Origin: Ornithodoros turicata
Lineage: Eukaryota > Arthropoda > Arachnida > Ixodida > Argasidae
DNA length: 64,000 bases
NCBI RefSeq assembly: GCF_037126465.1
Contig: NC_088203.1
Coordinates: 86,428,668 to 86,492,667, forward strand
Direction of reading: 5' to 3'
Shown: positions 24,400-36,439 of the stretch, piece after piece
How the letters are laid out: each line of letters opens with the position of its first letter
Numbering within the stretch: the stretch's first letter is position 1
Notes under the pieces: generated by a model
Database searches by the model: none
What the model was told of the DNA's origin: nothing
Seen by the model: the letters and a program-made list of their open reading frames with translations, nothing else
Translations under genes and position numbers: made by a program

Positions 24400-24629
24400 C
24401 CATATTTGTGCGAGGATATTTAGCGTGCTGCATGGTACGGCGGTGGGTAATTTGATCCACCTGGAATTCTGTGACCTCTGAGACACGGTTCAGCAACCAA
24501 TGCTTACTTTCCCCATATTACAAACCACCTCTGTCTCTAGGTCAACACTAAAGAACCTCCTTGGCCCTCATCGAACTCGCGACCTTCAGCGAAGCACGCT
24601 ATCGACCGAGCTAACTCTGGGCCGCTATG
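24400..24629 (-). mobile_element. tRNA-derived SINE, third family, minus orientation
   Basis: Read on the minus strand from 24629: AGTTAGCTCGGTCGATAGCG resembles a tRNA D-arm/A box and GGTCGCGAGTTCGATGAGGG a T-arm/B box, with tRNA-like spacing between. A non-tRNA body follows, including GGTTCTTTAGTG, similar to widespread arthropod tRNA-SINE bodies. It is old; no clean target duplication is seen. Confidence 0.55.
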
Positions 24630-27177
24630 TTTGTTGTGAGTCGTGTTCAAAGAGAATATGACCATGGAAAAGAAAGCTACCTCTTTCCTAGATTGCATTC
24701 GGTAGTCCAATGCCAATATGTGGAAGCCCGCTGTGTAAACCTACTGTCAATGACACTGCTCCAGAGATGGTCTACGTTTCTGTCTCAAGAACGAGATGGG
24801 GAACAGAGCTAGCGCTGGTAACTTGCCAAAGCCGAAAGTTCTTGTTAAATAATACTAGTCCTCAAATCCAATGTGTTCTCGGGTAAAAGGCTCCGAATTC
24901 GTGTAGATTAAACCCCACGAAAGGAAACTCCCGGGAAGGAAAGTTTACATTTTAGGTAGTCAGAGCGCAGTACCTGAAAACGGACTCCATAGGAAACGTC
25001 AAGTGGGACGAAAAGGCCTCGGAAACAAGACTCGCTGCTGGATATGATCTGAAAACAGACAAACAAGAAGTAATTATACCACTGTGTAGACAACAACAAC
25101 TACAATAAATGAAGGAGAAGTGGTGATGACATGGGTGTTTCCCCATGGTAGCCACAGTACACTGAGTAGAAGATGATGAAGAAGTATTGAAAGTTCAGCA
25201 CCGGTCTACCGGTATGAGTACTAAAGAAGATATTGTAACTGAGAAGAAGAGGTACCAACAAAAGTATGTAACAGTCTATTCACACGAGCGACATCCTCAC
25301 GGAAGATTCTAGTGGAAGAAAAAGCGAAAACACTGCCCACGGAGCCGAAGTCCCGCCCCGTGGTATGTTGAGCATTCACACGATGCGGAATATCCGGAGT
25401 GGCGTACTGCACATTTAGCAGACGACACTTAGCAGACGACACCGTCATTATCTTCTCCTGTCGTCCGCTACGGTAAATCTTGTGGCTGTGTCGCAGGATA
25501 TTCCCCACTGTCAGCAGGGTACGTGACGACACGACCTTGAGCGCTCGTGCTCACGTGACCACGGAAAGCTATGGCGTTTTTCGAATCTTCCGCTGTAGCA
25601 TTCTGGGAAATGTCGCTCGCGTGAACACACGGTAAAGTACAGTATTCCGTGTACGGTACTCAATATACGTACAAGTCTGCAACGAATGTCATTCTATCTC
25701 TGCCCCCTTGTTCACGATGCAACAGCGCGAGTCTCCACCCAGCACGTCTCCTTGAGCGAAGGGCCCGATTCTTAAATAAACGAATTAAGTAAATAAGGCA
25801 CGAGCAGCTTGCCAGAATCTGTGCTGGCAACACGTCAAGACGTCCGCTACGTACCACATAAGATTCATTCCTAACTGGATGCAAGAAATATGGAACGAAG
25901 TTGTCGCGCTCTTGGTCGCTGTCGGCAGCAGGCGACTTTCAAAACTTGTGCGATAACAAGCGTCGTGTATTTAGGAGGTGGTAGACATGTTCTGCTGTAC
26001 AAAACATGCATCAATAAGCCTTCAGCGTCCTGTTCCGCATTTCGCTGTGTGGAAACGTCGAAGCGTGGAACACGTCAACGGGGACCCGACCATTGCCTTA
26101 TTCCAGGTGACGTCTCTTTGTGATTTTTGTGGGTGCAAAGTGGTTCGGAACTAAATATCCGGCATCTGCTATATTTCTGTGTAGTTCTGGAAACACATTC
26201 ATTGTCGTGGGTGAGAGCTCCAAGTGAGTACTTAGAGTTGCAGTTTGGCTGCGGAATCGAGCAGACTCTATGGTGTGTCCCTTTCATACGTGATATTTCC
26301 ATTCTTGCATGCACATTCCCGAAGCATTTAAAGCTTACCACTCAGTGACTTTTTAAAGTTGGAGAGCCTAACGAAAAATCGGAAATGGAAATTATGGGAA
26401 GCGAAGAATAAAAAAGGAGAATGAAGGCAGCTGAACAAGTGTGTGAAGCCATTAGGCGACGGAGGCCGCTGGACTTGAAAACTTGTCCGTCGCGATGAAC
26501 AACAAACATCTGGCAACAGCGTGGAAGGCTCGTCCCCTACTGTGTGGTCTTCCAGTGCCGCAAATTCCGACTGCAGGTGGGATGGGTTTCGGACCCCGAC
26601 AACTTGCCAATTTGCAAGTGCTTACATATGAGAGGATGGTAAACGTGTCCGGCGCTGTTTTTATGTTATTCCATTCAGCAAAAAAATTGGATACACATTT
26701 TTTTTTCTTCAAATAAATACGTTACGAAGGACCGTAACCTTGTTAGTCAGACTCTCAATGCCGATACAGAGGAAGGTCTCCTAATCAGATATTGCCGACG
26801 GCGATAGGGTTGTGATCATGGACACTAACACACATATGTATGTGACTGGCAATGATGCAACCCTTGACATTTACCATCCGATAGGAAATCTCATTACTTT
26901 CCTTCCTGTAGCTGTCAGCAGCGATTTTGCGTTGCATATGTATGCAGCCCGTGTAGTGCCTTAATATTCAGCTGGTAGCGCATAGCCACAGCGTATGCCC
27001 TCACCTGCCATGTGCGTGCGTGTGCGTGTATGTGTTTGCGCGCGCTCCATTCATTTTATACGCATCGCACTTGCACAATAACCCACATCTAACGGTGTTG
27101 CGCAGCGCAACGCCTTCGGTGAAACATCTCATACCATCTCGATCACGTATATCTTGTTGTGTCGGTGACCTTGCTGA
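24630..27177. other. Unassigned non-coding sequence
   Basis: No exon or repeat family is recognised. A short tandem duplication of CTTAGCAGACGACAC-like sequence occurs at 25414-25442. Frames up to 103 codons (25221-25532, minus) lack motifs. Confidence 0.4.
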
Positions 27178-27183
27178 AAATGG

Positions 27184-27331
27184 GTTTTAGTATAACGTAC
27201 AATGTCGCCTTTGCGCACGTAAGGGATAGCGTGGTGTTTCTGCGTAATGGGCAATGCTCTGCTTGTATCTTGCGCGTCCGCCACAACTACCAACGCTATC
27301 CTTTACGTACACAAAGGCGATATACTAAAAC
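27184..27331. mobile_element. Small palindromic element (MITE-like)
   Basis: GTTTTAGTATAACGTACAAT...GGATAGCGT at 27184-27232 is inverted at 27293-27331 (ACGCTATCCTTTACGTAC...ATACTAAAAC). Arms of about 40 bp carry a few mismatches around a 60-base centre. Ends and target duplication are not resolved. Confidence 0.6.
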
Positions 27332-28019
27332 TCACTAATGAACCACCGCAGCCCCGGGGCGTTCCACAAAAAGGCGTTCCATTATGGTGCATTTGATTGC
27401 GTCCACACTGACGCGTGATACTATATTTGGCAGTGAAAGTATCCTCCACTAGCTCTTCAGTAAATAAGTAGCTTGCAGCTGATCATCGGGCCCCTCTCTT
27501 CCGAGTGTGTATGTTCTGGCTTTGCGATGCTACCTACATAGATGCTGCTAACGCTGTAGAACATAGATGTCTGTATTAGCGCAAACGCCAGAGCATGTCA
27601 CTTTCCTGCTCTGTGCGGAAGTGCCGCAGGGGAGACGGCGGTGCGCAGCTGGGATATAGTGGCATCTTTAATAAGCAAACGCACACGTGTAAATGCACAC
27701 GAATATACGGGAAGCTAAACGGTGGGAATGACTGTGGGAGTCAAAGAGAAATGTATAGGTCGGGAGCAGACAGCAGAAGTTAAGGACCTGTATTATAACA
27801 CAGGGGGTTATTAACTGGGGAAGGGGGGATCACATTTCGGCAGGGAGCGCTACGTTTAATAGGGATATAATAGAAATACGGATATGTGTGCATGAGACAG
27901 GAAATTAAAAACTACCTAATGTGGGGTACGGGGGGGGGGGGGGAGAAGTAATGTTTGGGAAGGTGCGGTCAGCCTGCTCAGAGGCGGGCTTGTACAAGAT
28001 CCACAACGTATTTAGATGA

Positions 28020-28162
28020 AGTTACGGAGTGCTAGGCAAAAAAATAACTGAGTAGAGCATTAAATACCTAATGTTGAAAGGTATTTAAGATACAGTATTA
28101 AGTACTTACTCTTAAAGGTAACTCGTTACTTTGAAGATATTTGACGTCCCTACAGCACACGG
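28020..28162. repeat. AT-rich dispersed repeat, possibly a hAT end
   Basis: The stretch contains GTATTTAAGATACAGTATTA, AAGTACTTACTC and ends GACGTCCCTACAGCA. A related stretch (AAGTATTTAACTTAT...CAGATACGTAACTTAAAGG) lies at 29518-29628. CCCTA-type ends are common in hAT elements, but no matching partner end was found. Confidence 0.35.
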
Positions 28163-28407
28163 CGCACTGCAGAGACAAAAGAGAATCTTTCGCTCGACCT
28201 TCGTGTCACTCACAGAGGAGTATCATCAAGGTGACTTTGAAAATGAGTAGAAGTTATTGAAAGAAATTTGCAGGCAGAAGGCGTTGCGATTTTCAGCGGT
28301 AGCTGTTGGTGACTTTTGCTGACGCTGACGAAACGTTTGGCATTGCAGCCAAATATCGCAACATTTTCCGTGACGGTCTGCAAATTTGTTTGTAAAATGT
28401 TTGTGAT

Positions 28408-28923
28408 ATGTTTGCAGAAGGGTTATTAATTGCTGGAAGAAAACTCCGGGACAAGAAACAGACGTATACAGGAAAACAACGTCTCTTTGTGCGTCTCTTC
28501 GTTGTCTCGGAGTTACTTTCCACCATGTACAACCAGTTAAACTGCAACTTATCTCTCTTTACAAGGCTATTAAACCTTATTGCTGTATTGACCTCCGTCG
28601 TGCATGAGGGCATGATCGAGGCGCCGGATCTGCATGAATGGCATTCGCGGAGAAATCAGTTGTTCACTCAAAAGGTCGAGCTCCGGCAAATAGGTCGGCA
28701 TAGGTGGATAGACATAGCCTTGACACGTTGCGAGTGCCGGCGCGCAGCGAACGTAGACACGTCGAGCAAACGCGTAGTCAGGTTGGCGTCGGGTGGGAGC
28801 TCTCAAATACCTACTTCCGACTTGGTGACGACCTACGCCAATGGTGACTTCGAGGGACGTTGGCAGAGAGTACGTTTTTCGGGTTCTCACTACAAAGAGC
28901 TAGCCGCTATGTATCGCGGTTGA
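28408..28923 (+). other. Longest uninterpreted open frame (171 codons)
   Basis: This frame is unusually long for the window, yet it shows no signal peptide, domain or conserved motif that I recognise. The opposite strand also has 106-codon frames over the same DNA (28293-28613, 28570-28890). It may be an old transposon fragment or chance; it should not be taken as a gene. Confidence 0.25.
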
Positions 28924-31464
28924 CGAGACTCTTCGGCAATATTCCCTTGGTCTGCTGCCCTTTTAGTGTGCTATGTGGTTCCCGCATGTAGTTTGGTTAT
29001 CGTAATGGTACAGGCGTCAGGAAATAAAACTAATGCGAAAAACGCGCATGTGAGGCGTCGGTGTCCCTGTGATGTCACACTGCTCACTCTCGTTTGTTTA
29101 CCTATCGCCGCACTGGTTCAGCAGGGAAGTCTAGAACGATTGAGGGGATTAGAATGTCTTCAGCAGATTGCAATGTCTTTACGATAGCACTTCCGAAAAT
29201 GCGGTACGCCACGCACCTGGGTCCTTTGAAGTGGGTGGCATCAGGTTGCTGATCTTGGATTTGAAAGGTTCCTTTTTCCTTTTTGGGTGTGCCTCCCTGG
29301 AACGCTTCCGATTTGTTGAAACTCCCCAATGTGTGCTTGCTTTTAATTCCCCTGCCCCGCACGCAGCTGCCGTTCTCTCGCGCCGCTTTCCGTTTCACCA
29401 CCTGCGCGCGCACCTGTCACTCTGTTTTCCTCCTCTCTGGCGCGGAGAGGTGAGGGGGATTTTGTTCCACAGACACGGTGATCTCGTGAAACCCTCCCGT
29501 TAACAGCTGCCGCTGTAAAAAGTATTTAACTTATATTACTAAATACTCACCTAAGATGAAAGTATTTTCAAGCTACCAACTCGCAAAAGTCTTTCAGATA
29601 CGTAACTTAAAGGTACTGTAAAGCAGCACCGATCAAATGTCATTTAGTGTGGCTATTCGATAGAACAAGTCACCAGGACAAAAACTGCGCAAGTTTCATT
29701 CCAATCGACGGTGCAATTAATTAGGAAATTACAATTAAAGATTACGGGCAACACTGTACTAAGTATTGGAAATGAATCCGTATTCCTGACACATACGGCG
29801 GCAACCACATTGCATGCGTATAACACTGGGCCCGACATAACAATACACCATAAAATCCGCCCCTGCAATCCACACAACGATCCACATCTGAGGATAAACG
29901 GATAAGCGAACTAAAATGAAATGCTGAGCCGTTGAAAAAAATGTGTCAGACGTTCAAGAAGCCAGACAGCGTCGGGACTTGTTTGTTCACAGAGGTTCAC
30001 AGAGATAGTTTGTTCGTTCGAAAGAGGCCGCGAACAGAAGGAGCGCGCAGGCGCAGCAGAGAAGTAGGGAGAGCCTCCATCGAACAGCGGCCAGCGCTGG
30101 GTTACTTCGCAAAAAACACTGTCAACAGTGGTTTCAGAATGCATAAGTAAACAGTAAAACTAATAATATGGTTACTAAAATAACGAAGCTCCGATGTAAT
30201 AGTGTGTAATACCAATTTTCAGTGTTGCCCGCTGTACAGGGGGTTGTTTGACACCAGGCGTCGCACCGCTCCACTACGCCGCATCTTTCATGGAAAATTA
30301 AAAATATTTATAGCGCGTTGTCGCTCGTATGGTTCCGCATATGGTATTTAGAAGCAACAAAGTCTCTAGTCACATCACCGGCATATCATGCTTGTCTACT
30401 GTTTTAAAGTACCTTTAAATATTCTACTGAAGTTACTGTGCAAGTCTGCTCAAGGGTGACGGCTCGTTGCTGCACCAAGTGGAGGATGAAAACGAACAGG
30501 TAAATGAGGGAAAGGACAGACGATGGGGGTGCAGGAGAGGGAGGTTTGTACAGACCCCCTTGCTCTGGGATTCGGGTAGTCCATAGAACTACCCACCACA
30601 CAAAACATGCGAGCGTTCTTTTGCAGACTTCACTGGGCGCGTTAAGTGGCGACTCTTGCACTGCAAAGGGAGTGACTGTTTCACCCCACAAGGAGCATCT
30701 GTTCAACGTTCAAATCCTCAACAAGCAATGTTCAAAATCCTCGCCTGCTCGGCGAGGATCCACGCTTCCGCTCACACCTATTCCCGCTTCGGAGTTTTGA
30801 CACACACTGCAGGCACGTGAAAGCGTAGCATTGAATAAATTGATTTTGCGAAAGGCTGAGTCGTTGCGTTCTCACACCAGCGCAAACGCAGGTGATCAGC
30901 GATGGTTAATTTCCCGACGTGGATCGATCACTCATGCTTGTAGCGCAGCCCAAAAGACACGGACAAAGTCGGACACAAGACAACTGCGTACTCTCAACTG
31001 AACAGCTTTATGAGTATTTACCAACTATCCCTCCTTTATCCTTTACTGGGTCGATCAACCGACTGATCAAATGATTTTTGATTGATTCTTTTGAGCATCG
31101 TTAGTCGTTGCAAATTAGTGTAGGTCAAACGAGGTATTGCCGTGCAGAGCATCAGGGCAGGCATCCCTGCACCAAAGCACGTCTCCTAGCTGGCGGAACT
31201 ACGTCACTTCACTTCCGTCCCCGTCCATTTGACTCCGCTTTTGAGAAGGTGTCAGAAATTTTGGCTCGAGCTACAAGCACCTGAAGTGCGCTTGGCCGTT
31301 TAGTGAATGGAGTCATGACTCTTTTGACTCTGGGGTCGCTACGCCCACTGGGACACTCCCTACGCCAAAGTAACCGCCAGGATGATAGGCGAAGTGACCA
31401 CATGAGTCATGACTCAGGTACGAATTTCCCAATGAAAGAAGTCCGGGGTAATGTCGGCATCATG
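28924..31464. other. Unassigned sequence with one dispersed repeat
   Basis: The segment 30440-30640 is related to 17040-17285. The AT-rich segment at 29518-29628 is related to 28020-28162. No exon is recognised. Confidence 0.4.
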
Positions 31465-31541
31465 CAGGAGGTGGGGGGGGGGGGGATATGTTTATTAAGA
31501 AAAAGAAAGGAAAGGTTAGCCAGACGAAGGTCGGCTTGCTA
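31465..31541 (-). repeat. LINE 3' end, separated from its coding part by an insertion
   Basis: On the minus strand it reads TAGCAAGCCGACCTTCGTCT, GGCTAACCTTTCC, TTAATAAACATAT and at least 12 C. It continues the LINE whose coding part is at 34338-34815: that part breaks off at GGAATAGCAAGCCG (34138-34151) and this part restarts at TAGCAAGCCG (31532-31541). Confidence 0.8.
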
Positions 31542-31806
31542 GGTAGCAGATCATATCCTCCAAACGCCCATTTCCACCGACGTCCCAATTCACCCAAAAG
31601 CTCATTTCCTCCAAAAAAATATTCGGAGGTTCTGGGCTTTCGGTTGATCTGGGCATGCGGGTGGCAGTGACCCATATCCCCCAAATGATATTTTCATCCA
31701 AGCGCCCAGAACCACCGAAAGCGGGATACTTCAAAGGACATGCGTCCACCGTTTAACAGGGAGAGGAGGAAGGGTGAGCGGTTCTCAAGTATGCGGGAAT
31801 CCGATG

Positions 31807-33053
31807 TACAGCTTGAGGCAGAGTTAACTGGAACGCCACTTCGACTGGCGGAGCTAAACTCGGGGAGAGAGCAACCCTAGCGGCTCTTACGAGAAATAAA
31901 GGCAAATAGTGTTCCGAGTGTCCCACTGTTGCTGTGGAGGTGTAAGCCTTGCCATGAGCTATTGACTCGGCATTGCCCTTAGCTGTGGTTATAGTCGCGA
32001 TGTTTGTTTGTGTTTGTGGCGATTATGTGAAGGTGTATGCCGGCTGATATCGCACGGATACGATGCCTTTATCTCATTGATACACGCGAAAGTGGTCGCG
32101 TTCGCTCAGGGGGGCATTTTCAGATATGTGATAAAACAAATGATTTTGAAATGAACTCGTTATTTTATTCCCCCCATTCCATCCAGCAATGGGGTAGAGT
32201 ATCGCCTGTGGCGATGAAACTCCCCACTCTCCAAGGTCGAAAATAAAGTTGTTGTTGAGGATGCACGGGGTCTAGTGGAAAATTTATTGGAGTTGCTGTC
32301 CACCTTTGCGCGTAGCAATGAGATAACAGCATCGTATCCGCGTGATATCGGCCAGCATACACCTTTACATAATCGTCTCAAACCCAAACAAACATCGCGA
32401 TGATAACCACCGTTGAGAGTAATGCCGAGTCAACAACTCATGCCAAGGCGGACACCCTCGCAGCATCATGGCGAGTGGTGGTCATTTGGTGGCAACTTTT
32501 CTTTCTTTTTTTGCCAGATCCCGAGCAGTCAAGCAATCTTGCGTGTTCGCGTGGCACATTCCGTGCGCCCGGAATTTCCCAGCTATTACTTTTTTCGTCC
32601 GGTCTCGAAATGATCGAGCAGCGGGTTGCCCAACTATATCCGGTGTCGTCAAATCCGCACTGCAACGGTGGCGAGCGCTCTCATTGGACCGCACGTCGAA
32701 GTTCACGTGATTTAGCAAACGACGGAACCCGAAGACAGGCGACCGCGATGGCCCTAGCGTGATCTAAGTGTACGAACTCTGCCCTGATTCAAAAGGGATG
32801 AGGCGAGTCTGGTCCTATCCTAAAACCGCCAGATCCCTGTTCGGGTGGCAACTGTCACATGATCCAGCTCCGGAGCCGACCTAGCAATTTCCGAGCGCCA
32901 GGCAGTGTTGTAATTAAACGACCACCACAATTCGCCATAAATAGGACAGTGGAAACATTATTTCCCTTTATTTCTCCTAAGCACCGCTAGGGTGATTCTC
33001 TTCCCGATTCAGCGGTCGAAGTGGCGTTACAGTTAACTCTGCTTCGAGCTGTA
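31807..33053. mobile_element. Fold-back element nested in the long-TIR element
   Basis: TACAGCTTGAGGCAGAGTTA at 31807 is inverted at 33015-33053 (ending CTGCTTCGAGCTGTA). A second inverted pair, CCCTAGCGG with GAGAAATAAAGG, lies at about 31878-31910 and 32955-32995. A third inverted pair, GCGATGTTTGTTTG with GCCGAGTCAA, lies at 31955-32010 and 32380-32450. The nested-palindrome plan and the CCCTAGCG/GAGAAAT blocks match the element at 1100-2696. Both ends border TA-like sequence, but a duplication cannot be proven. Confidence 0.7.
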
Positions 33054-33891
33054 CTTCCTTCAACTCGCCAGAGAGGGTCACGTGGGTTCCTGACTGCTGC
33101 TCATCCGGTGCTCGAAATGTTCTGTAGCATGAGGTATGCGGTCCATTGATTTGCACAGCTTCCTTTGTTCCCCTGCTTACTAATAATTTTCCTTAGAGAT
33201 GTAACATATATGACTAATATAAATATGAGACCTGATGCACGAGATCTATGTTAAAGAAGCTTGATGGTAGCTCGATAGAAATGACACGACACTCGGTGTG
33301 TACAAATGAGATCGCGTTCAAGAAGTGATTTGAACGGAGAGGTATCCCGAAAATGAATTTTATTGGTATGCACGTTGCTGACGGGAGAAGCACTATCTTC
33401 GGAAGGTCATGGAAGTCCGCGTCATGATTCACGGAAGAAGAGCATGGTGGGAGTGGTATGTTCTGTGGCTGGAACATTTAGCGGGACGGCGGAAAACAAA
33501 CAAACCTCAAGCGCCTTCAGAGGAGATCGACAGTTCAGACGATATGTTGGTTTCATGCATTCATACTGTTTGCAAGCTTTTTCTAGGGGTTGTTTCAGCC
33601 GGTTAATAGCGTGTTTTCTGAACGTCTGAACTGTATTAACAGAACGCATAAAAGAAAAGTAAAGGAGGAGGTCCTTTTTGTAACCTTCTTCGAGACCTGT
33701 GAAGTGGGCGCTTTGTTACTATATTTGCTTTCCACTATGATGACCTACACACTGCCTGGAGCCCTGTCACTCACATGGAAAATATTCCTCTGTTCGGATA
33801 GGATCATTTCTTGTACGCGATCGATATCAATAATACATTTCCTTTGCAAACTTCACTTCTGACTCAGTTGCAGGATTGGATTCCCACACAC
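33054..33891. other. Interior of the long-TIR element, no recognised gene
   Basis: Two overlapping plus frames (33363-33629 and 33409-33606) show no transposase motif. A captured host fragment cannot be excluded. Confidence 0.35.
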
Positions 33892-34337
33892 CCAAAAACC
33901 GCTCAGCCTTCCTCCTCTCCCTGACAAACAGAGGAATCGCGTCCTTTCAAGTATCCCGCTTTCGGTGGTTCTGGGCGCTCGGATGAAAAGAGCTTTTGGG
34001 GGATATGGGTCACTGCCACCAGCGTGCCCAGATCAACCGAAAGCCCAGAACCTCCGAACATTCTTTCGGATGAAATGAGCTTTTGGTTGATTTGGGACGT
34101 CGGTGGAAATGGGCATTTGGAGGATATGAGGCCTAACCGGCTTGCTATTCCAAACAAAAAAAAGGCAAAGAAGGGAAGAAGGAAAGAAAAGGGGACGAAA
34201 AGAAAAATAAGAAAAGAAAAGGAAGAAAGAAGGAAAGAAAAGGAAAAGAAGAAAAGAAAAGGAAAATAACAAAGGAGATAAGGGAAGGAAAGGAAGAACA
34301 CAAAACTAAAACTGAAAAGTCACACACACAGTCACAC

Positions 34338-34815
34338 AATCACAAGGCGTTGATAAGGTTCGAAGCGTGGAGAAAGCGGAGGAGCGCTGTGGTGACTGCC
34401 CACTGGGTCGAGAGAGAAACACAGGGCTCACAGGGAGCCCAGGAGACCCGTGTTACGCAGGAAGCGGAGCACCGCTTTTGTGCCTCTCCAGTGGTTAGCT
34501 CGCTGCACAGGCCCAAGGAGTGCTGCGAGAGAAACGTCTGTCCGTCCGTCCGTGCACCCAAGCTCTGACAGATGTTGCCAGAGCACGGCCCGATGATGGT
34601 GGTGACGCTGACAGTGGAGGAGCTGATGAGATATATCGTCTTCTACACCGCAGCAGGGGCAAGTGGGAGATGAGACGCGGCCCATTTTGAACAGGAGTGA
34701 ACGGGTGAGGGCAACGTTCAGCCGGAGACGATGTAGAAGGGTCTCCTCCTCGCGGGTACAGCGGCAGCCGATGACAAACTCCAGTGAGGGGTCGATGGAC
34801 TGCAGGAACGCATTA
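34338..34815 (-). pseudogene. LINE polymerase C-terminus
   Basis: The minus strand reads SLEFVIGCRCTREEETLLHR, then LRLNVALTRSLLFKMG and PTCPCCGVEDDISHQLLHCQ, a complete Cys/His cluster. It ends with TKAVLRFLRNTGLLGSL just before the polypyrimidine 3' UTR (34150-34330). This is the standard C-terminal order of the I-group-like LINE of this window. Upstream RNase H and polymerase domains are missing, so the copy is 5'-truncated. Its 3' UTR is cut by the element at 31542-34137. Confidence 0.8.
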
Positions 34816-35923
34816 GGAGGTGGGGATTCATTTCCTTACACATCCTATAACCATGTGCAAAATGCCAATTCCAACCGCGCTCAAATGGAGCATGCTTCTT
34901 GGCTCAGCTTTATGTTTCTAATTTTGATGCACTTCTATGCTGCGGCAACTGTCTGCATGTACGTCTACGATGGGGCGTTTCTTTTCTGTTATGAAGTCCG
35001 TTTTAAGGCGCCACTTATTGTCTAAGAGTTCCGAGAGCTCCCCGAAAACAGTAATGGTCAACAGGACAGCGAGTGTAACAGCATTACGAAATAACATGTT
35101 TCTATACTGGTCAATTTTGTAAGTGGATTATTTAATTTACATAGGAACGATTGGACATGAGCACGAACTAAAAGGTTATGTTATTTGTAAACAGCCTACA
35201 CAAGTGTAGCAAGGGCCCATGCAAGAAACGTTCAGCTCCCCTACGGGGTAACACATCCCCTGTGACGGCTCCGCTTTATGCTATTGCCATTGCTCTAAGA
35301 AGCAGTATTCCAGCCATGCTGTATATGGTGACACTTTTACAGCATTGGTTCCGAAAATTCTTCGCGCCCACAATCTCCGCCGAGCCGTAGAGTGCATGCA
35401 AATGCACTTCATATGCAAATTGCGGACTTGCATTATTCTACTTCGTCGTATGTCGTACTATGGCCGTCACTTTCAACCAGTCTCCTGTTTGGGTGACTTG
35501 GCTCTGATAAGCTCCCGCCAGACGGGCCGCGACGGAATGAATAGCAACGTCACCGTGAAGTTATCGTATCCACGGGAACCAATGACAGCGTGCGTTGATT
35601 GGAGGGGGGGGGGGGGGGGTAGATACGGTATTTTGAAGGTCATGATATTGTTCTTCCTACCCTTGACACTCGCCAACAACGTTATCAAGACAGCCTTGGC
35701 TACCTAATACCGGACTATCTAATCCACAGACTCCACTGTGGCGTACGTCGCTCATGATCACAGTTGCCTCTCGACGTCAACCCCCAAATTATTAGCTATT
35801 AATTGCTGAACTATCGAATACTATAAAAAAAAGTATCTAAAGCTGAATTCGTCGAGGGCGGAGAGGCTCTGGCACTGTGTTGCAGTGTTGTTAGTGAATA
35901 CAAAAGTACGGACAGAGTATCTA
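34816..35923. other. Unassigned non-coding sequence
   Basis: A G-run of 14 bases lies at 35604-35619. Frames at 34663-35707 lack motifs. Confidence 0.4.
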
Positions 35924-36439
35924 CAGGGTGGGTGCAGATAAAGTAGTCCCACATTTTCGCTCATATAGCGCGTTCCCTGCATACCGTACGTACTCCCGGC
36001 GGCGCACGACGGTGCATTTACGCGGTGCAAATCGAGTAAAAAAATCGTGATTACCAAACTCTGCGCAATAAAATCGTTAGCAACGCCAACTTCGCTCCGT
36101 GTATTTCCAATGGGACATGGCACTGTAGCACAGTTACATCGCCCTACCGCTGGGGGAAGTCACTCATGCAGAAACAAAACGGGACCTGGTACGCCTAGCG
36201 GTAGCTAGACGCAACTGTGCTGTGACCGCCATATTGACTTCTGCATAGGAAAATCGGGATGCACGGAAAGCAACGTTTGCATGGATAACTCTTTTATTAC
36301 GTGGAGTTTGGTTACCACGATTTTCTTTGTTCGTTTTCATCGGATAAATTCGTCATCCCGCGCCACCGGAAGTTCATGCGGTAAGCAGGGAAAACCGTAC
36401 GCGCATAAATGTCGAGCTACTTTATCTGCACCCACCCTG
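35924..36439. mobile_element. Mariner-type MITE, 516 bp
   Basis: The ends are CAGGGTGGGTGCAGATAAAG at 35924 and its exact complement finishing CACCCTG at 36439, flanked by TA at 35922-35923 and 36440-36441. Inverted similarity extends inwards: CGCTCATA...GCGTTCCCTG mirrors CAGGGAAAACCGTACGCG, and ATCGTGATTACCAAACTC mirrors GAGTTTGGTTACCACGAT. It has no coding sequence. Confidence 0.85.

Larger units (their letters stand above)
31542..34137. mobile_element. 2.6 kb long-TIR element, Mutator-like candidate
   Basis: Terminal inverted repeats of about 245 bp lie at 31542-31786 and 33892-34137. Shared blocks include CATATCCTCCAAA, CCACCGACGTCCCAA, GGTTCTGGGCTTTCGGTTGA, CCGAAAGCGGGATACTT and CAGGGAGAGGAGGAAGG. 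It sits in a LINE 3' UTR and duplicates 10 bp, CGGCTTGCTA, at 31532-31541 and 34138-34147. A 9-11 bp duplication with long inverted repeats is the signature of Mutator-like elements. No MULE transposase is visible inside, so it is non-autonomous. A fold-back element (31807-33053) is nested within it. Confidence 0.8.
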
